A stretch of DNA of 64,000 bases, from the NCBI GenBank assembly GCA_963556495.2, contig OY747701.1, positions 42,704,001 through 42,768,000 on the forward strand, given 5' to 3'. Source of the stretch: Valencia hispanica. Taxonomy: Eukaryota; Chordata; Actinopteri; Cyprinodontiformes; Valenciidae. Shown piece after piece: positions 12,436 to 23,997 of the stretch. Each line of letters opens with the position of its first letter. The first letter of the stretch is position 1. The notes beneath the pieces are model-generated. The model did no database searches. It saw nothing but the letters and a program-made list of their open reading frames with translations, and had not been told where the DNA came from. The translations under genes were made by a program, and so were the position numbers.

Positions 12436-15353
12436 TTTTTTTTATTTTTTTTTTTTTTTTTACGTGTCCTGTTTGGTGTCTGAGTACCAAGAAGAAGCCC
12501 AACAGATTTACTTTCACAAGCGGAGCAGTACAGCTTTTGCTATAGTCCTCCACTTGATATATGTGTGAAAAATCTTTATTATGAATTGTTGGGGTTTTTA
12601 TTTCCTGATGTTATGGACACGGAGACGGAAAATTAAGGAGAAGAAAGAAGGAAGAGAGGTAGGAAACGAAAAGTCAAGAGAGAGGGTGAGTTGAAAATAC
12701 AAGAGAGGAAGGGGAACAAAGAAAACACAGGAAGACATTGAAGTCTGCCTCCATACCCACAGGACGGCAGAGAGAGGGGGAAAAACAGAACAAAACACGA
12801 AAAAGGAACATCGACAAAACAAACCAAACATTGTGAACTAAGAATTACACAACCACATCACACAAAAATAGATATAAAAATACAACAACAATGTCACAGA
12901 AAAACTCATGGTACCGATTAATCAAGCTCAGCCCATGAATATATCCTTAAACACCAGAGACCCCACATCTATGTGTGTGTGTTAGCATGCTGGTGCATAT
13001 AAGGTTTCTCCATAAGAGTGTTCGATAGCTGGTGTGAGCAGGCATCAATCCGTCTCCCAGGAATCGATGCAGAAATGAAGGAAATCGGAGCAAAGACGTC
13101 CAAAGGACCCCCAGAGCCCCAGGCAGACCCGGGCAGGGCCGACCGCATCCCCCAAGAGTGGAGCAAAGGAGAACCCCAGGGGAACATCCAGCTGCCACTA
13201 TGCAGGGGCCCGGGGGGCAGCAGTAACGAGCCCACGGGTCCCGCCGGCAATGGACCGGGAGAGCCGGGACCCAGGGGCACCCCACCCCCCAGCAGGGACC
13301 CGAAAAGACACCGGCCAACGAGGGGCCCCCGGCACTGCAGGGGCCGCGGCCGGCCGCCACGCGCCGCCTCCACCCTATGCCAATCCCCACCGCCAACATC
13401 CCAGCGCCCCACCGATAGCCGCAGGAGACGGACAGCATCCCCAGGCCGGGCTCAGCCAGCATCTGGACACCAAGTTGTACCAGCTCCCGGGTCCTGATCC
13501 CGCGCAACGCAGGGCGCCGAGACCAGGCATCCAACGGCCACGCACGGTGCGCACATAACAGGTGATCAAACGAGCAGAGACGCCGGATCCGCATCCCGCC
13601 GAACCACCGAGCAGGCACCACCCAACAATCCCAAACCTGGCACCTCTAAAAGAGGTGCCCCAACCAACCAAAGGAAGATATCGGCCCAGCGCATCGGCCG
13701 ACCGACACACCGCCCCCCCCCCAGGCCCGGCCAGGCACGCACCAGGTCCGAACTGGATTGAACACCAATGCACCGGCAGGCAGGGGCCTCCGTCACCTGC
13801 GGGGAGTGACAGAGGGGAAATAGGCCCCCCATTAAGTGTAAGGCCTGAGGTGCGCCAGGCGAGGGGGCAGACCAAGATCCAACCTGACAGGTAGACAAAG
13901 ACATACAGACACAGTCATACGTTCCCTCCCTCTTAAACCCATTCATTCTCACTGACTCACCAAGACACCCAAAAAAATGACGCTGTACCCTCACTCACAC
14001 ACCCCATACACACTTTATGCTCCCAGGTCCAGGTACCGATGCCCCAGTAGAGCCACCAGCCCCCGGACCCGGGAGATGGACCCCCTACCTTCTAGGACGG
14101 AGACAAGCAGACCGCCAAGGGCCCCACAGTGGCAAAGCAGCCCGACAGCCCAGGACCCCGACCAGACCGCCTGTTCCTCCTCCGGACCCCAACCCCTGAT
14201 GGCCCGTAGCGAACAGGGGTGTGAAAGGACCCCTAGCCTCCATCCTCCCGCTCGAGTATGGTGTTGTTATAATGTGCATTTAAAACAGAGGGGTGGGATG
14301 TGGGGAAGGCAGCCACACATCCCCCAACCCCCACCCCGAGCCCTCAGTGTCTATATGTGGTTTAACAGTGGGCACCGGCACCAGAGGTGAAGCTGATTGA
14401 ACCGCTCCCCCTCTGGATGCCGAAAAGTGTGCCCACCCCAAAGTCCCTACATATGTGTCGCGTGAGAATGTTATAAGTGGGAGTGTCTAAGTTGTATATT
14501 AAAATTGGGACCCAGGACACCACGGGATAGCGAGGAGGGAAGCCCCTCCTCGCACCCCAGTGATGTGCCCATGCCCCAAGACCCTATATGAGTGGTAAAG
14601 TGATGAAGCGGGTGGACAGAGGTGTCCAGGGATGGGGAGGGAAGGACTGGGAGACAAAATGTCTTCCCAGGGAGCCAGCTCCCCCACTGACCCCAATAGG
14701 CACCGCTGTTCACCGGGATCCACCAGGGGAGGGAGGCCATGGCACGTTCGACCCGGGGCCCACGGCCACAGCACTACAAAGCCCCACGGACCCCAAGGCA
14801 GTCCCCCCAGCCCCATCCCAGAAGGGGAACTAAACCCACCCTGACATTCGCTCTACTCTCAAAACACAAAAGACACTAGACACCCAGGTTGAGTTCGCCC
14901 ACCCCGTCCAAGTGCCCTCGTAGGGGGAGAGCACCTGTCGCTACACAGCAGCTGCCTCCCCGCCAGCAAAGGAGGCCCCCAGCGCCACCCGCACACCGGA
15001 GGCCCCCTTAGCCTGAACCACGGCGACGTACCTGCCCAGACCAGGAGCAAACCGATGAGCCGGGCGGCCGACCCACCAGGCCGACATCCACCAGCCTCAT
15101 TCCTTGTGGAATGACCACTGTTGCTCAACGGCCCGGCAGGAGACCAAACCCAGCGCCCCACCCACCTGCCCTGCACGCCCACCACCCGGCCAGTCCACCC
15201 GCAAGTCCGACCGAACCCGGCCAAATGCCCAACCCCAGCGCCCCGCACAAAGACCAAGACCCAGGAGCCAAGTCCAGTGCAAAAAAGGACTGATCCGGCC
15301 CAGAAACGCCACCCAGCCGCCGGGACCAGCAGCCAGTCATTCAGTTAACTTAT
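12336..15353 (-). mobile_element. 5'-truncated L1 insertion consisting of a GC-rich 3' UTR
   Basis: The 14-bp word TTCAGTTAACTTAT occurs at 12336-12349 and 15340-15353 and flanks the insertion exactly, as expected for target-primed LINE integration. Read on the minus strand, the element starts at 15339, runs through about 2.5 kb of GC-rich sequence with strong strand asymmetry (C-rich on plus, G-rich on minus), continues into an AT-richer 3' part with AATAAA signals, and ends in a poly-A tract (plus-strand T run at about 12433-12460) extended by (TA)n. The same sequence forms the 3' part of the longer L1 copy at 49320-51868, which is why I call it a 3' UTR. Long ORFs across it are low-stop-density artefacts of GC content. 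Confidence 0.85.
12347..12431. repeat. (TA)n at the 3' end of the L1 insertion
   Basis: About 42 TA units lie between the target duplication and the poly-A tail of the L1 insertion. They probably grew from the ...ATA TATA junction after integration. Confidence 0.97.
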
Positions 15354-15479
15354 TAAATTCAGACGAAACCCGCTGCTTGACTGGTTTATGAAACAGATTA
15401 CAGAGAATGTAGTAGTTGCTCTCTGTATTACTTTTACAGTGTCACATTTTTGTGGAGGACATTTGGCCTATTTCTCCTC
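15354..15479. other. Spacer
   Basis: Nothing recognised between the L1 insertion and the Tc1-like fragment. Confidence 0.4.
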
Positions 15480-15605
15480 CAGTAGTTGCTTCCAAACATG
15501 AGTTTCTGCATAGTTTTTTGAAGGTCCCACAAAAGCATTTCAATCATGTTGGGGTCTGGACTTTGTCTAGGCCATTGCAAACACTGCCATCTACAACACC
15601 AGCAA
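15480..15605 (-). pseudogene. Tc1/mariner transposase fragment
   Basis: The minus strand encodes 'WPRQSPDPNMIEMLLWDLQK', matching the Tc1/mariner catalytic block WPxQSPDLNPIExLWxxLK, in which the final acidic catalytic residue is the E of 'IE'. Pro-Ile has become Met-Ile and Leu has become Pro. The segment is followed by a stop. Only about 40 codons of the C-terminal catalytic region survive and no inverted repeats were found. Confidence 0.75.
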
Positions 15606-15921
15606 GCTACCAATGCTACTCTTTTGAGCCGGTCACACTCTTTTCCTCTTAAATCACATAGATTAAATATAGATTAATGTGGATTCAGCATGTGTGAGTT
15701 TATCTCACAAAAATCCATGGATTCCTCTTTGCTGAATAAATATTGATATGATGGAACACACTTTATATATGTTTTTACATTTGTTACATTTAAACAAATA
15801 TAAAACCTAAAATAATTAAATGCTGGATGTAAAACCTTGTGAAGACTAAATGATTTAAAATTATCATCTAGATGGCTAAAGGATTTTATTTCAGAATTGG
15901 GATATAATTATTTTTTCATGA

Positions 15922-16351
15922 CCTTTGTTGAGAAGGTGTTTTCACTCTAATTTAAAGCCTCTCTTAAAGGAACAGACACATTTAATTTATGACCCTGGGC
16001 TCTCTCTGAGCTCTCATTTCACCTTCCCGCGTGCTCGTTCATTTCTGTAAAAAGGAGCAATAAGAACAACAAACAACAATTATATATTTTAACAGCGAAA
16101 CGTCGTTCACCGGACTCAGTTCTAGTAACTGAGCACAGCTTTATCTCAGCTTAAGGTTTTTCTTGAAACAAGAGTTAAAAGAAACTCCTCCCACATAGAT
16201 ATTCGTTCACAGAATGGTCACAGCTTCCTCACACAAGGCACACAGGATGTACCACATTCCTCTTGATTGTTCACTGTTTCTAAGTGTTTCCACATACACT
16301 ACAAAATTAAACCCTCATACAACATTAACAGAATTTCTATCTCTTCACCTT
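15922..16351 (-). mobile_element. Solo LTR of the tRNA-Trp-type endogenous retrovirus family
   Basis: A TG...CA-bounded 422-bp LTR (15926-16347) is flanked by the 4-bp duplication CCTT (15922-15925 and 16348-16351). It is nearly identical to the two LTRs of the full element at 29704-37272. A 4-bp duplication is usual for gammaretrovirus-like integration. The minus orientation is taken from the full element. Confidence 0.9.
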
Positions 16352-17838
16352 ACCTTATTCATGAACATGATCCCAGAATACAAAATCATGCACTCATTTC
16401 TGTTCACATTCTGAAAACATAAGATAAGAAAAGTAGAGGTCTTCCAGAGTACAGATTCCCAACTACTAGTAAAAAATTAAATATGTTTAATAATTATGGT
16501 GATATTGATGACTTTACCTTGGGAGTGGTTTTATTTTGAAAAATGCAACAGCCACGTCCTTCTGTCAGGCCTCTTGATAAGCAGAATGATATTCAGTCAC
16601 AAGAGAGCATGAAGACGTGTATGAGCTAAAATGGACATTTGAGCGTGGGGCTGACCATCATCGGTTTTTTAATCCTAAAACACATCCTGTGTTAGGAGAC
16701 AAAGTTGTGGGAAATACATAATTAAAATGTGGTAAAATAGGATAGATATAGAAAGTACATCAGTTGCTTACCACAATATGACTGCCTATAGTTAGTGTGT
16801 GGCTTCCAGAGTTGCTTTACATCATATATCACTACTTCATGTCATCACAATTTCACATGGACGACCATATATTCTTACATTTTTTGAATGAAGGTTAGGT
16901 TTCTTATCAAGCTAAGTCAAATTATTTTGAATTTTATTCCATTGCTTCCTTGTCGTCATCTCCATCTTTGGTGTCTTGTAGGAAATCTCTGTCCAATATC
17001 TTTGTCTCTTCTACTTCATAATCTTTTTAGCACTGACTGATAAATAAAAATAAAATAATGTAAAACTGAACAAAATTTTCAAACTGCTTGTTTAATCTTC
17101 CAGGGGTGACTTGAGTCTTCTTGCATCCCAACTGTGGAGTATTTTGTGATTTTTGTTCACCATCTGGCCTATATGGCGGGGCAGCACTTTTTTTTTTAAA
17201 GATCAGAGGGAGATGTAATCTCACCATCTGACAAAGGCTTGCATGTGTGTGTTATCCTAGGACTCCATATGCTTGTGAGTCCAGATAACATCACAGCTTT
17301 TCAGCCCCACTGGTCAACATTCAAGATGTCACCAAAACTTACATGCTATCTGTCACAGGAGGATATACCTCCCCTACTGCTGCTCCTTTGTCATGCTTCT
17401 TAGAAAAAGCAGCTTTGAAGAATGTCCGTCACTCTCTGCTTACAATCCCTATCAATGTCTTAAAAATCCTTGGATTGGTGTCTCCCTGGGGGTTGGTCTC
17501 CCTGTTGTGCAGGCATCAAACATATTATGTTGTTCCACGTTCGATAAGACATTAACACTTGTCTCAGATGCATTTGCCAGATATGTTGTGGCAAAAGATG
17601 AAGCAGCAAACAGTGTGGGACCAAAAATGACTACAAAAATTATGGAAAATAAGATAGAGAAAACAGAAAGCTGCAGGGGGCTGTTAGATTCAAGCATAAT
17701 CTGGTAATAATTTTAATTTAGATCAGGGTAGGATACTATAAAAAAATGAAAACTGTGTAAAATATGAATCAGATCATAATTATGATTTTGAGAGTTTTTG
17801 TAAAATTATATTTAGAGAAATTATTTGCTTCCATAGCA
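16352..17838. other. Non-coding stretch
   Basis: No convincing feature. The ORF at 17393-17707 has no recognisable domain or splice context. Confidence 0.4.
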
Positions 17839-18501
17839 GAGACTGTCATGTTTTTGTGGATTTAAGGACCCAAACGCAGCAAAGTAAAACACAATGATTT
17901 AATTAAACAAAGAACACAACTCAGGAGGACCAGAAAATGTAGTGTTGGGGAACAGGAACCAAACACAGGGATGATAGACGACAAACCAGCGAGTAGTGAC
18001 TGTCAGAGGAAGGCTTAAGTATACTGAGGAGGTGTGTAAGTGGCAGGGAGAGGGCTAAAGGCCAATTAGGAGAAGCAGTTGCAGGTGAGAGGGAGAGAGC
18101 AGGTGGAAACAATCAGTAGCTGGGACGGAAAGCAGAATGGCTAGGGAAACGGGGAGGAAGACCAAGAGCAAAACATAAGGATTAGACAGAGGACTATACT
18201 AAAGACGAATAAGGACTAACTATAAACCTAAGAGAAACTGGAGAGCATTAGAGTGAAGAAAACAGAACTGAGGAAGTAAACCTACAAGGAAGAATTCTTT
18301 AAAGAGGGACTAGAAAGATGAATTAAATATAACAGAACTAACTGGGAGTAATAATGGATAAGTATCAATAGGAACTCAAGAAAATACATAAGGGATGAAC
18401 ACAGACATGAGTAACCAAACAGAGCATCAGAGAGTGAAAAAACACAGTGGAAGGAATAACTCGAATTCAAAACCCAAACACTCAAGGAACCTAACAGAGA
18501 C
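17839..18501 (-). mobile_element. Solo Ty3/gypsy-type LTR
   Basis: The body, 17844-18496, begins TGTCATGTTTTTGTGG and ends CCTAACA, flanked by the 5-bp duplication GAGAC (17839-17843 and 18497-18501). It is related along much of its length to the LTR at 59652-60319, for example in the 'GACCCAAACGCAGCA' and 'AACCAGCGAGT' words. The 5-bp duplication and TG...CA ends fit a gypsy LTR. Minus orientation is inferred from the TATA box in the better-preserved copy. Confidence 0.8.
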
Positions 18502-18527
18502 ATAAATATGCATTTTCCTACCATTTC

Positions 18528-18600
18528 CATTATGTAAAGCACTTTGAATTGTCTTGTTGCTGAAATGTGCCATACTAATAAACGTACCTTACCTTCCCTA
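18528..18600 (+). mobile_element. LINE/SINE 3' tail
   Basis: The words TGTAAAGCACTTTGAATTG and CTTGTTGCTGAAATGTGC followed by ACCTTACC match the conserved 3' end shared by teleost L2 LINEs and their SINE partners. Only the tail is present. Confidence 0.7.
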
Positions 18601-18707
18601 TCAAATAAACTTAGTATGGTATAACAGTACCTGTATTCATCCAGAGCCATTATGGCAATCAAACAATAATAATAATGTCTGAAAGAATGTACACCTGGGG
18701 CCTCATT

Positions 18708-19330
18708 TGTCAACCATACTTACGCACAGATCTGTGCATATTTTGTGCATAGGAACAATTCTGCGCATTGTGTGGTATTATCAATTTGTACTTGTGCGTA
18801 GAAATGTTCCTAAATATAAGTACACTTCTAATCATGCATACGCACAGCATCTACTGTTAGAATAGAGGAACTGCAACACTGAAACAGTTTTACTTTGACA
18901 TAATATTTCTCTCAGCAGTTTATCGCCACCGCCAATGAGCTTATGTTGGCATCTGTCAGTCTTTTAGCAAAATAACTCTAAAAGTTATGGAAGGATTTGC
19001 ATTAAACTTTCAGGAAATATTTTTAATTTGTCAAGAAAGACATAATTTAATGTTGGGATTGATCATTCATGGAGATCCTATCACTCGCAATCTGCGCTCT
19101 CCGTGCGCAGATCCCCCCCTTATTTGTTTATTTGTCACATCAAGCGCTTCAGCTTAATGGGATGTTGTTACACTTTTAATTAAAAGGTTTGCAAACTGTA
19201 CTGTGACAATGATCTCGCTTATCAGTGACGCAGGTTGTCGCTTTTTCCTTGCGTACTGATGGCAGCCAAAGCTGTTTCTCCAATTACGCATGGCAACACA
19301 AGTGTCAAATAAGATGATCGGTGCACCCTC
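18708..19330. mobile_element. Relic of a GGGCCTCATTTRT-type DNA transposon
   Basis: The left end GGGGCCTCATTTGTCAAC and repeated TACGCACA / TGCGCA words at 18715-18850 match a widespread teleost MITE type, often placed in PIF/Harbinger. Related TGCGT words recur near 19240-19290, but a clean right end was not found. Confidence 0.5.
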
Positions 19331-19664
19331 AGTAGGAGATCTGGCGCGGATGTGTGCTGGGGACGTTTTATTGTATTCAGTTTGATATCAAATCATTATT
19401 TTCTTTATTTCCAACAGGAACCTCCACTGTCCCGACCGCATTTACTGCCTGTGTCACTTTCTCCCAGGCAGAGTTTTTTTTGTTGTTGGTTCTCCCCAAG
19501 CTGACAGAACCAAACAGCAATGCTCAGTACGACTTATTAAATTTGTTCAAAAAAGTTAAGGGTTTCAAAACAGTAACTGAACATCCATCCTGTCATGTTA
19601 TCAAATTTTTACTTTCTGTAACATAGAAAGTACTCTTGTATCAGATCTTCCGTTCCTACTACGT

Positions 19665-19960
19665 CTCTGCTCTGTCTTCTCAAACCCTCAGACGGTCGTG
19701 GCAGATGGCCGCTCCTACTGAGCCTGGTTCTGTTGGAGGTTTCTTCCTGTTAAAGGGGAGTTTTTCCTCTCCACCGTCGCTACATGCTTGCTTAGTATGA
19801 GGGATTGCTTAAGGATTGCTGTGGTTTGAAAGTCTGCATCAACGGGTTCCAACCTCACACCAATGACTGACGCAATCTGCTGGGATTCCTTAAATAGGAA
19901 ACTTTTTAACTGATTGGAATGTTTGTAAAAATGTATTGAAATGACTTCTTGTTAATAGAC
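19665..19960 (+). repeat. Conserved teleost interspersed repeat (LINE-tail type)
   Basis: The block GGCAGATGGCCGCTCC ... GAGCCTGGTTCTG ... GGTTTCTTCCTGTTAAA is a very common teleost repeat. I regard it as part of a LINE/SINE 3' region, but the parent family cannot be proved from this copy. Confidence 0.6.
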
Positions 19961-20254
19961 TGTTGTCTAAAACAAAAATCAAAAGAAGACTTGTCTGGGA
20001 TAGATAATGTTTATCCACATCGTAGCACAAACAATAGTCTTGGCTACATTAATAATATGTTCGCCCCAAAAGAAGAATGTGCAACAAACAAAACAAACAC
20101 ATTTCCCTTGCAGCCCTTATTTCTTTCTCGTTTTTGCTTTCTATTGGGTTTGTTTTTCTTTTCTCGAGGAGATCAAATTATTGGTGGGGACAATTCATTA
20201 ATCGCTAAAAATTGGTGGGGACATATCCCTTCCGTTCATGCTAAGTCTACGCCC
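19961..20254. other. Spacer with two GGTGGGGACA words
   Basis: A short direct repeat, ATTGGTGGGGACA, occurs at about 20180 and 20212. No gene is recognised. Confidence 0.4.
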
Positions 20255-22316
20255 TTGGCCTGGAGACCCGAGGGCGCCCCACCCCCCAGCAGGGACCCGT
20301 CCAGGGGACCAGTCTACCCCCGCCGCTGCCCCCAGGCCGTGGGTGCCACAGCCGAATGCCGACCTGAAGCGCCACCGCCACCCCGGACCAATCCCTACAG
20401 CCGACATCCCAATGCACTACCCCCTGTTCTGCACTACAGAACAGGAAATCAAGTGGAGACGCCGGACCCGACCTCCGCCGAGCCACCCGACAGCTACCAC
20501 CAAACAATGCCCAAACCAGCCCCTCCCAAAAAGGTGCCCCGGCCAAAGGAAAAAGGAGAACATCAGCCTGGCACACCGGCTGACCTGATACCCCAGTTCA
20601 CCCAGCCCCAACCATGCAGGCACAAGGGTGAACTGGCATGCCCCCCGAGAACCCAGCTCTGGACACAGAGACCCACCAATGCACCGGCGGGCAGAGGCAT
20701 CAGTCACCAGCAGGGAGTGATGGAGGGGAAATAGGCCCCTCATTTGGCATGGGGCCTGAGATGCACCAGGCAAGAAGGCAGCCCAAGACCCTACCTGATG
20801 GATACACAGGAATACACAGACAGTCATACATTCCCTCCCTCTTACACACATACACTCTCACCTGCACACCAAGACACACAAGAAAGGAAGCTGCACACTC
20901 ACTTAAACTCCCCATACACACTCTATACTCCCAGGTCCAGGTACCGTTACCCCAGCAGAGGAACCAGCCCCCGGACCCAGGAGGTGGTCCCCCTACCCTC
21001 TAGGATGGAGACAAGCTGACAGCCAAAGCCCACACAGTCACAAAGCAACCCACCAGCCCAGGCTTCGACCAGGCCACCTGTTCCTCTTCCTGGACCCCAA
21101 CCTCTGATGGCCAATAGCCAACAGGGGTGTGGAAGAGAGTGTCTATGTTGTACAGTAAAATTGGGACTCAGGCCACCACAGGGTAGCTGAGATGAATACC
21201 CCTCCCCGCACCCTTGTGACGTGCCTACACCCCAAGGCCCTACATGAGTGGTAAAGTGATGGAGCGGGCAGACAGATGTGTCCGGAGATGGGGAGGGAAG
21301 GTCTGGGGGACAAAATGCCTTCTCAGGGAGAACACTCCCCCACTGACTTCAATAGGCACCCCCGTTCACCAAGATTAAGTAAGGGATGGAGGCCCTGGCA
21401 AGTCCACCCCGGGGCCCATGGCTGCAGCACCACCAAGCCCCATGGAGCCCAAGGCAGTCCCCCTGGCCCCATCCAGAAGAAGGGCCACTATACACCCAGG
21501 TTGAGTTCAGCTACCCCCCCGTCCAAATGCACCACATAGAAGGAGAGCACCTGTAGCTAGAGAGTAACAGCCTCCCTGCCGGTAAAGAAGGCCCCCAGCA
21601 CCACCCACGCACTGAAGGCCCCCGTGCCCAGGCATGAACCCATCGCATGCACCGGCCCAGGACCCCAGCAACATACCCACCTAGGCCAGGAAAAGACCGA
21701 TGCCCCGGCCAGCTGACACACCAGGCCGACATCCACCACCCCTATCCTCAGCACAGCGACAACTGCAGTCTAATGGCTCAGGATATCTTATTACATAATG
21801 TCTGTTCTACGTCTATCCAGGACTCACCTAGGTAGCTATGTTTTAACCATCTTGAGATGTATTGAAGCCGGTTGGCTAGGAAATAATGATGAAAGTTTAA
21901 TAGAGGTCTAGACCTCCTTTATCTTTGGTCTTCTGTGGTGTTTTTATGCCAATACGTGGGGGTTTATCATTCCAAAGAGATTTAGAGACGGAGGAGTCCA
22001 CAGATCTAAACCAATCCAGTAACGGTTTAATTGGGATAGTTGAGAATAAGTAATTGATTCTGGGCAAAACCATAATTTTTTTTGAAGCAACCCTTCCCAT
22101 AAGTGATATGGGTAGTGATTTCCATCTAGCAAGTTAATCTTCCACTTTTTTTAAAAAGTGGGATGTAGTCAAGCTTTGTTAAGTCTGCCAGTCTTGGTGA
22201 GACATTGATACTTAAATGCGTAATATTCCCTGACTGCAGTTGTGTATTAATGGGATTCTGCAAAGAGCAATTGATTGGAAGAACCATAGATATATAACCA
22301 ATTTATAAAATAATCT
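20255..22316 (-). mobile_element. Truncated L1 copy: ORF2 C-terminal piece plus GC-rich 3' UTR
   Basis: On the minus strand, 22316-21760 encodes part of the L1 ORF2 region downstream of the RT, for example 'MVLPRINYLFSTIP' and 'SLWNDKPPRIGIKTPQKTK', with frameshifts. It matches L1-A at 52745-53270. It is followed by GC-rich 3' UTR (21740-20255) like that at 12.4-15.3 kb and 49.3-51.9 kb. Relative to L1-A, about 870 bp of the C-terminal coding region is missing at the junction near 21750. The 3' poly-A end is absent or decayed. Confidence 0.8.
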
Positions 22317-22317
22317 T

Positions 22318-22593
22318 TCTGCATGGAGTTTGCATATTCTCACTGTGCATAAGTTGGTTCCCTCTGGGTGCACTGATTTCCTCCAACAATTCAAAAACCT
22401 GACTGTTAGGGTAATTGGTATTTCTAAATTCCCCTTAGGTATGAGCATGGTTGTTTGTCCTGTGTGTCTTTGTGTTGCCCTGCGATGGACTGGTGACTTG
22501 TCCAGGGTGTACCCTGCCTCTCGCATTGTTGGAGATAGCCACCAGCCCCCCTGCAACCCTGCACAGGATGGACTGGTATAGAAAATGGATGGA
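22318..22593 (+). mobile_element. RTE-type LINE 3' region ending in AAATGGATGG
   Basis: The words GCATGGAGTTTGCAT, CCTGCGATGGACTGGTGAC, TCCAGGGTGTACCCTGCC and a GTATAGAAAATGGATGGATG end form the well-known teleost LINE 3' sequence that I associate with RTE-type elements. It abuts the L1 piece. A related partial copy lies at 45075-45215. Confidence 0.65.
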
Positions 22594-23997
22594 TGTTGTA
22601 AAACATTCTGCCAGAAATAATTTCTTAGACATTTGATAGCAAAAAAGTTATCTCAGATTTCACTACCGGCTGCTGTTACATGGTAGCTGCCGTAAGCAGG
22701 TATTGTTGCAGTTTAGTATGCCTTGTGTATTCTATTATCCAGCTTGAATTTTAAGACAAGACATATGTTTAAATCAATGCTAGAGAACAAAGTGATAAGT
22801 CACATAAACAATTTACATTTTGGCGTTCGATGCTCTCTAATTTGTAAAGCATTATTGTGGTTAAAGAGACAAGCACAGATAGGTGTGCCACTCAAAGCAA
22901 CCACACCCCCTACACACACACACACGCACACACAAACACTTAATACACACAGCAACCAATCTCTCTTCCACTCTGGAAGACAAGATGCATTCACACAAAA
23001 GAAATGCGAAATTGGTTATGATTGACTTTGCCCCCAGTAAATCCAAGGGACACTGGCCTGCCTCCCTTTCTGAGCTTTTCTAATAATGTTGGTCTTACCT
23101 GAACCTTATTGAGAGCATTCGGGTCTTTGCAGCAAATAATGGACAACCTTTATCACATTCATGCCGCTGTTTTCTGTGCCCTCTGCTATAGCCTTGATTA
23201 TTATTGCTCAGTACTATAGTCACTTGAGGGTCACCACAAAATGAGCCACACAGATGATTAACTGGAAATGGAGGGACCCTGACAGGCCATTTTGAAGCTG
23301 CGGTTGGGGTTTCAATCTGAAGGCAGTATAAATGTTTTGAAGATAATAGTGGTATTTTCTGAATGTCTTCTGAAGTCTAACACGAATCACGCAATAATTT
23401 GTCGGGGTGGAAAATTTTAGCACCTGGAGGTATAGGACTTACATTTTAAAGTGTGCCTGGTTGCATTAATTAAGCTATCAGTTCACTACTCCATAACTGT
23501 GTTTTCTAGTAACAGTATTTACATTCACTGATTGCACGCTGTAGACAAATCAGGTGTTTTGCTAATTTGATACTCAGGTTACACTTCATTACAATTGATG
23601 TCCCCAAGATCTTCCATCTTGTTTTTTAGTTTTACTAATTACTTCAAGCTTATTGGTGGCAACACAGTAATATGTTGACGGGATTAGAACAATGCTTGAG
23701 GTTCTCTAAAAAGCAGGAGAGAGTGAAATATAAAAAGACCACAACCCAAAAGTAAATAAAAATATGTGAGCAAACCCATTTTTTTCTCACAGTGCCCTGA
23801 CATTTCCAAGATGTTTATAAAAATGTAAGTCACCTATTCTCCAGCTTCTCTTTGATTTTTTTCCCATTATTGTTTAATTTAAAAGGTCCTTAAATAATAA
23901 GCTATGACTTAAAAATCTTTGTTAGTTTAGCTATGATCAAAACTTTGGATTTTCTCAGTAAACAAAAACTGCAAGTATATGGAAGCGTATGTGTAAC
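22594..23997. other. Non-coding stretch with short (CA)n
   Basis: A short (CA)n-like tract lies at 22912-22940. Otherwise nothing is recognised. Confidence 0.4.

Noticed and set aside
12947..13621. 224-codon minus-strand ORF
   Set aside because: Same GC-rich L1 3' UTR; overlapping long frames exist on both strands.
18282..18713. 143-codon minus-strand ORF rich in hydrophobic residues
   Set aside because: It overlaps the solo gypsy LTR and the LINE tail; no domain and no splice context.
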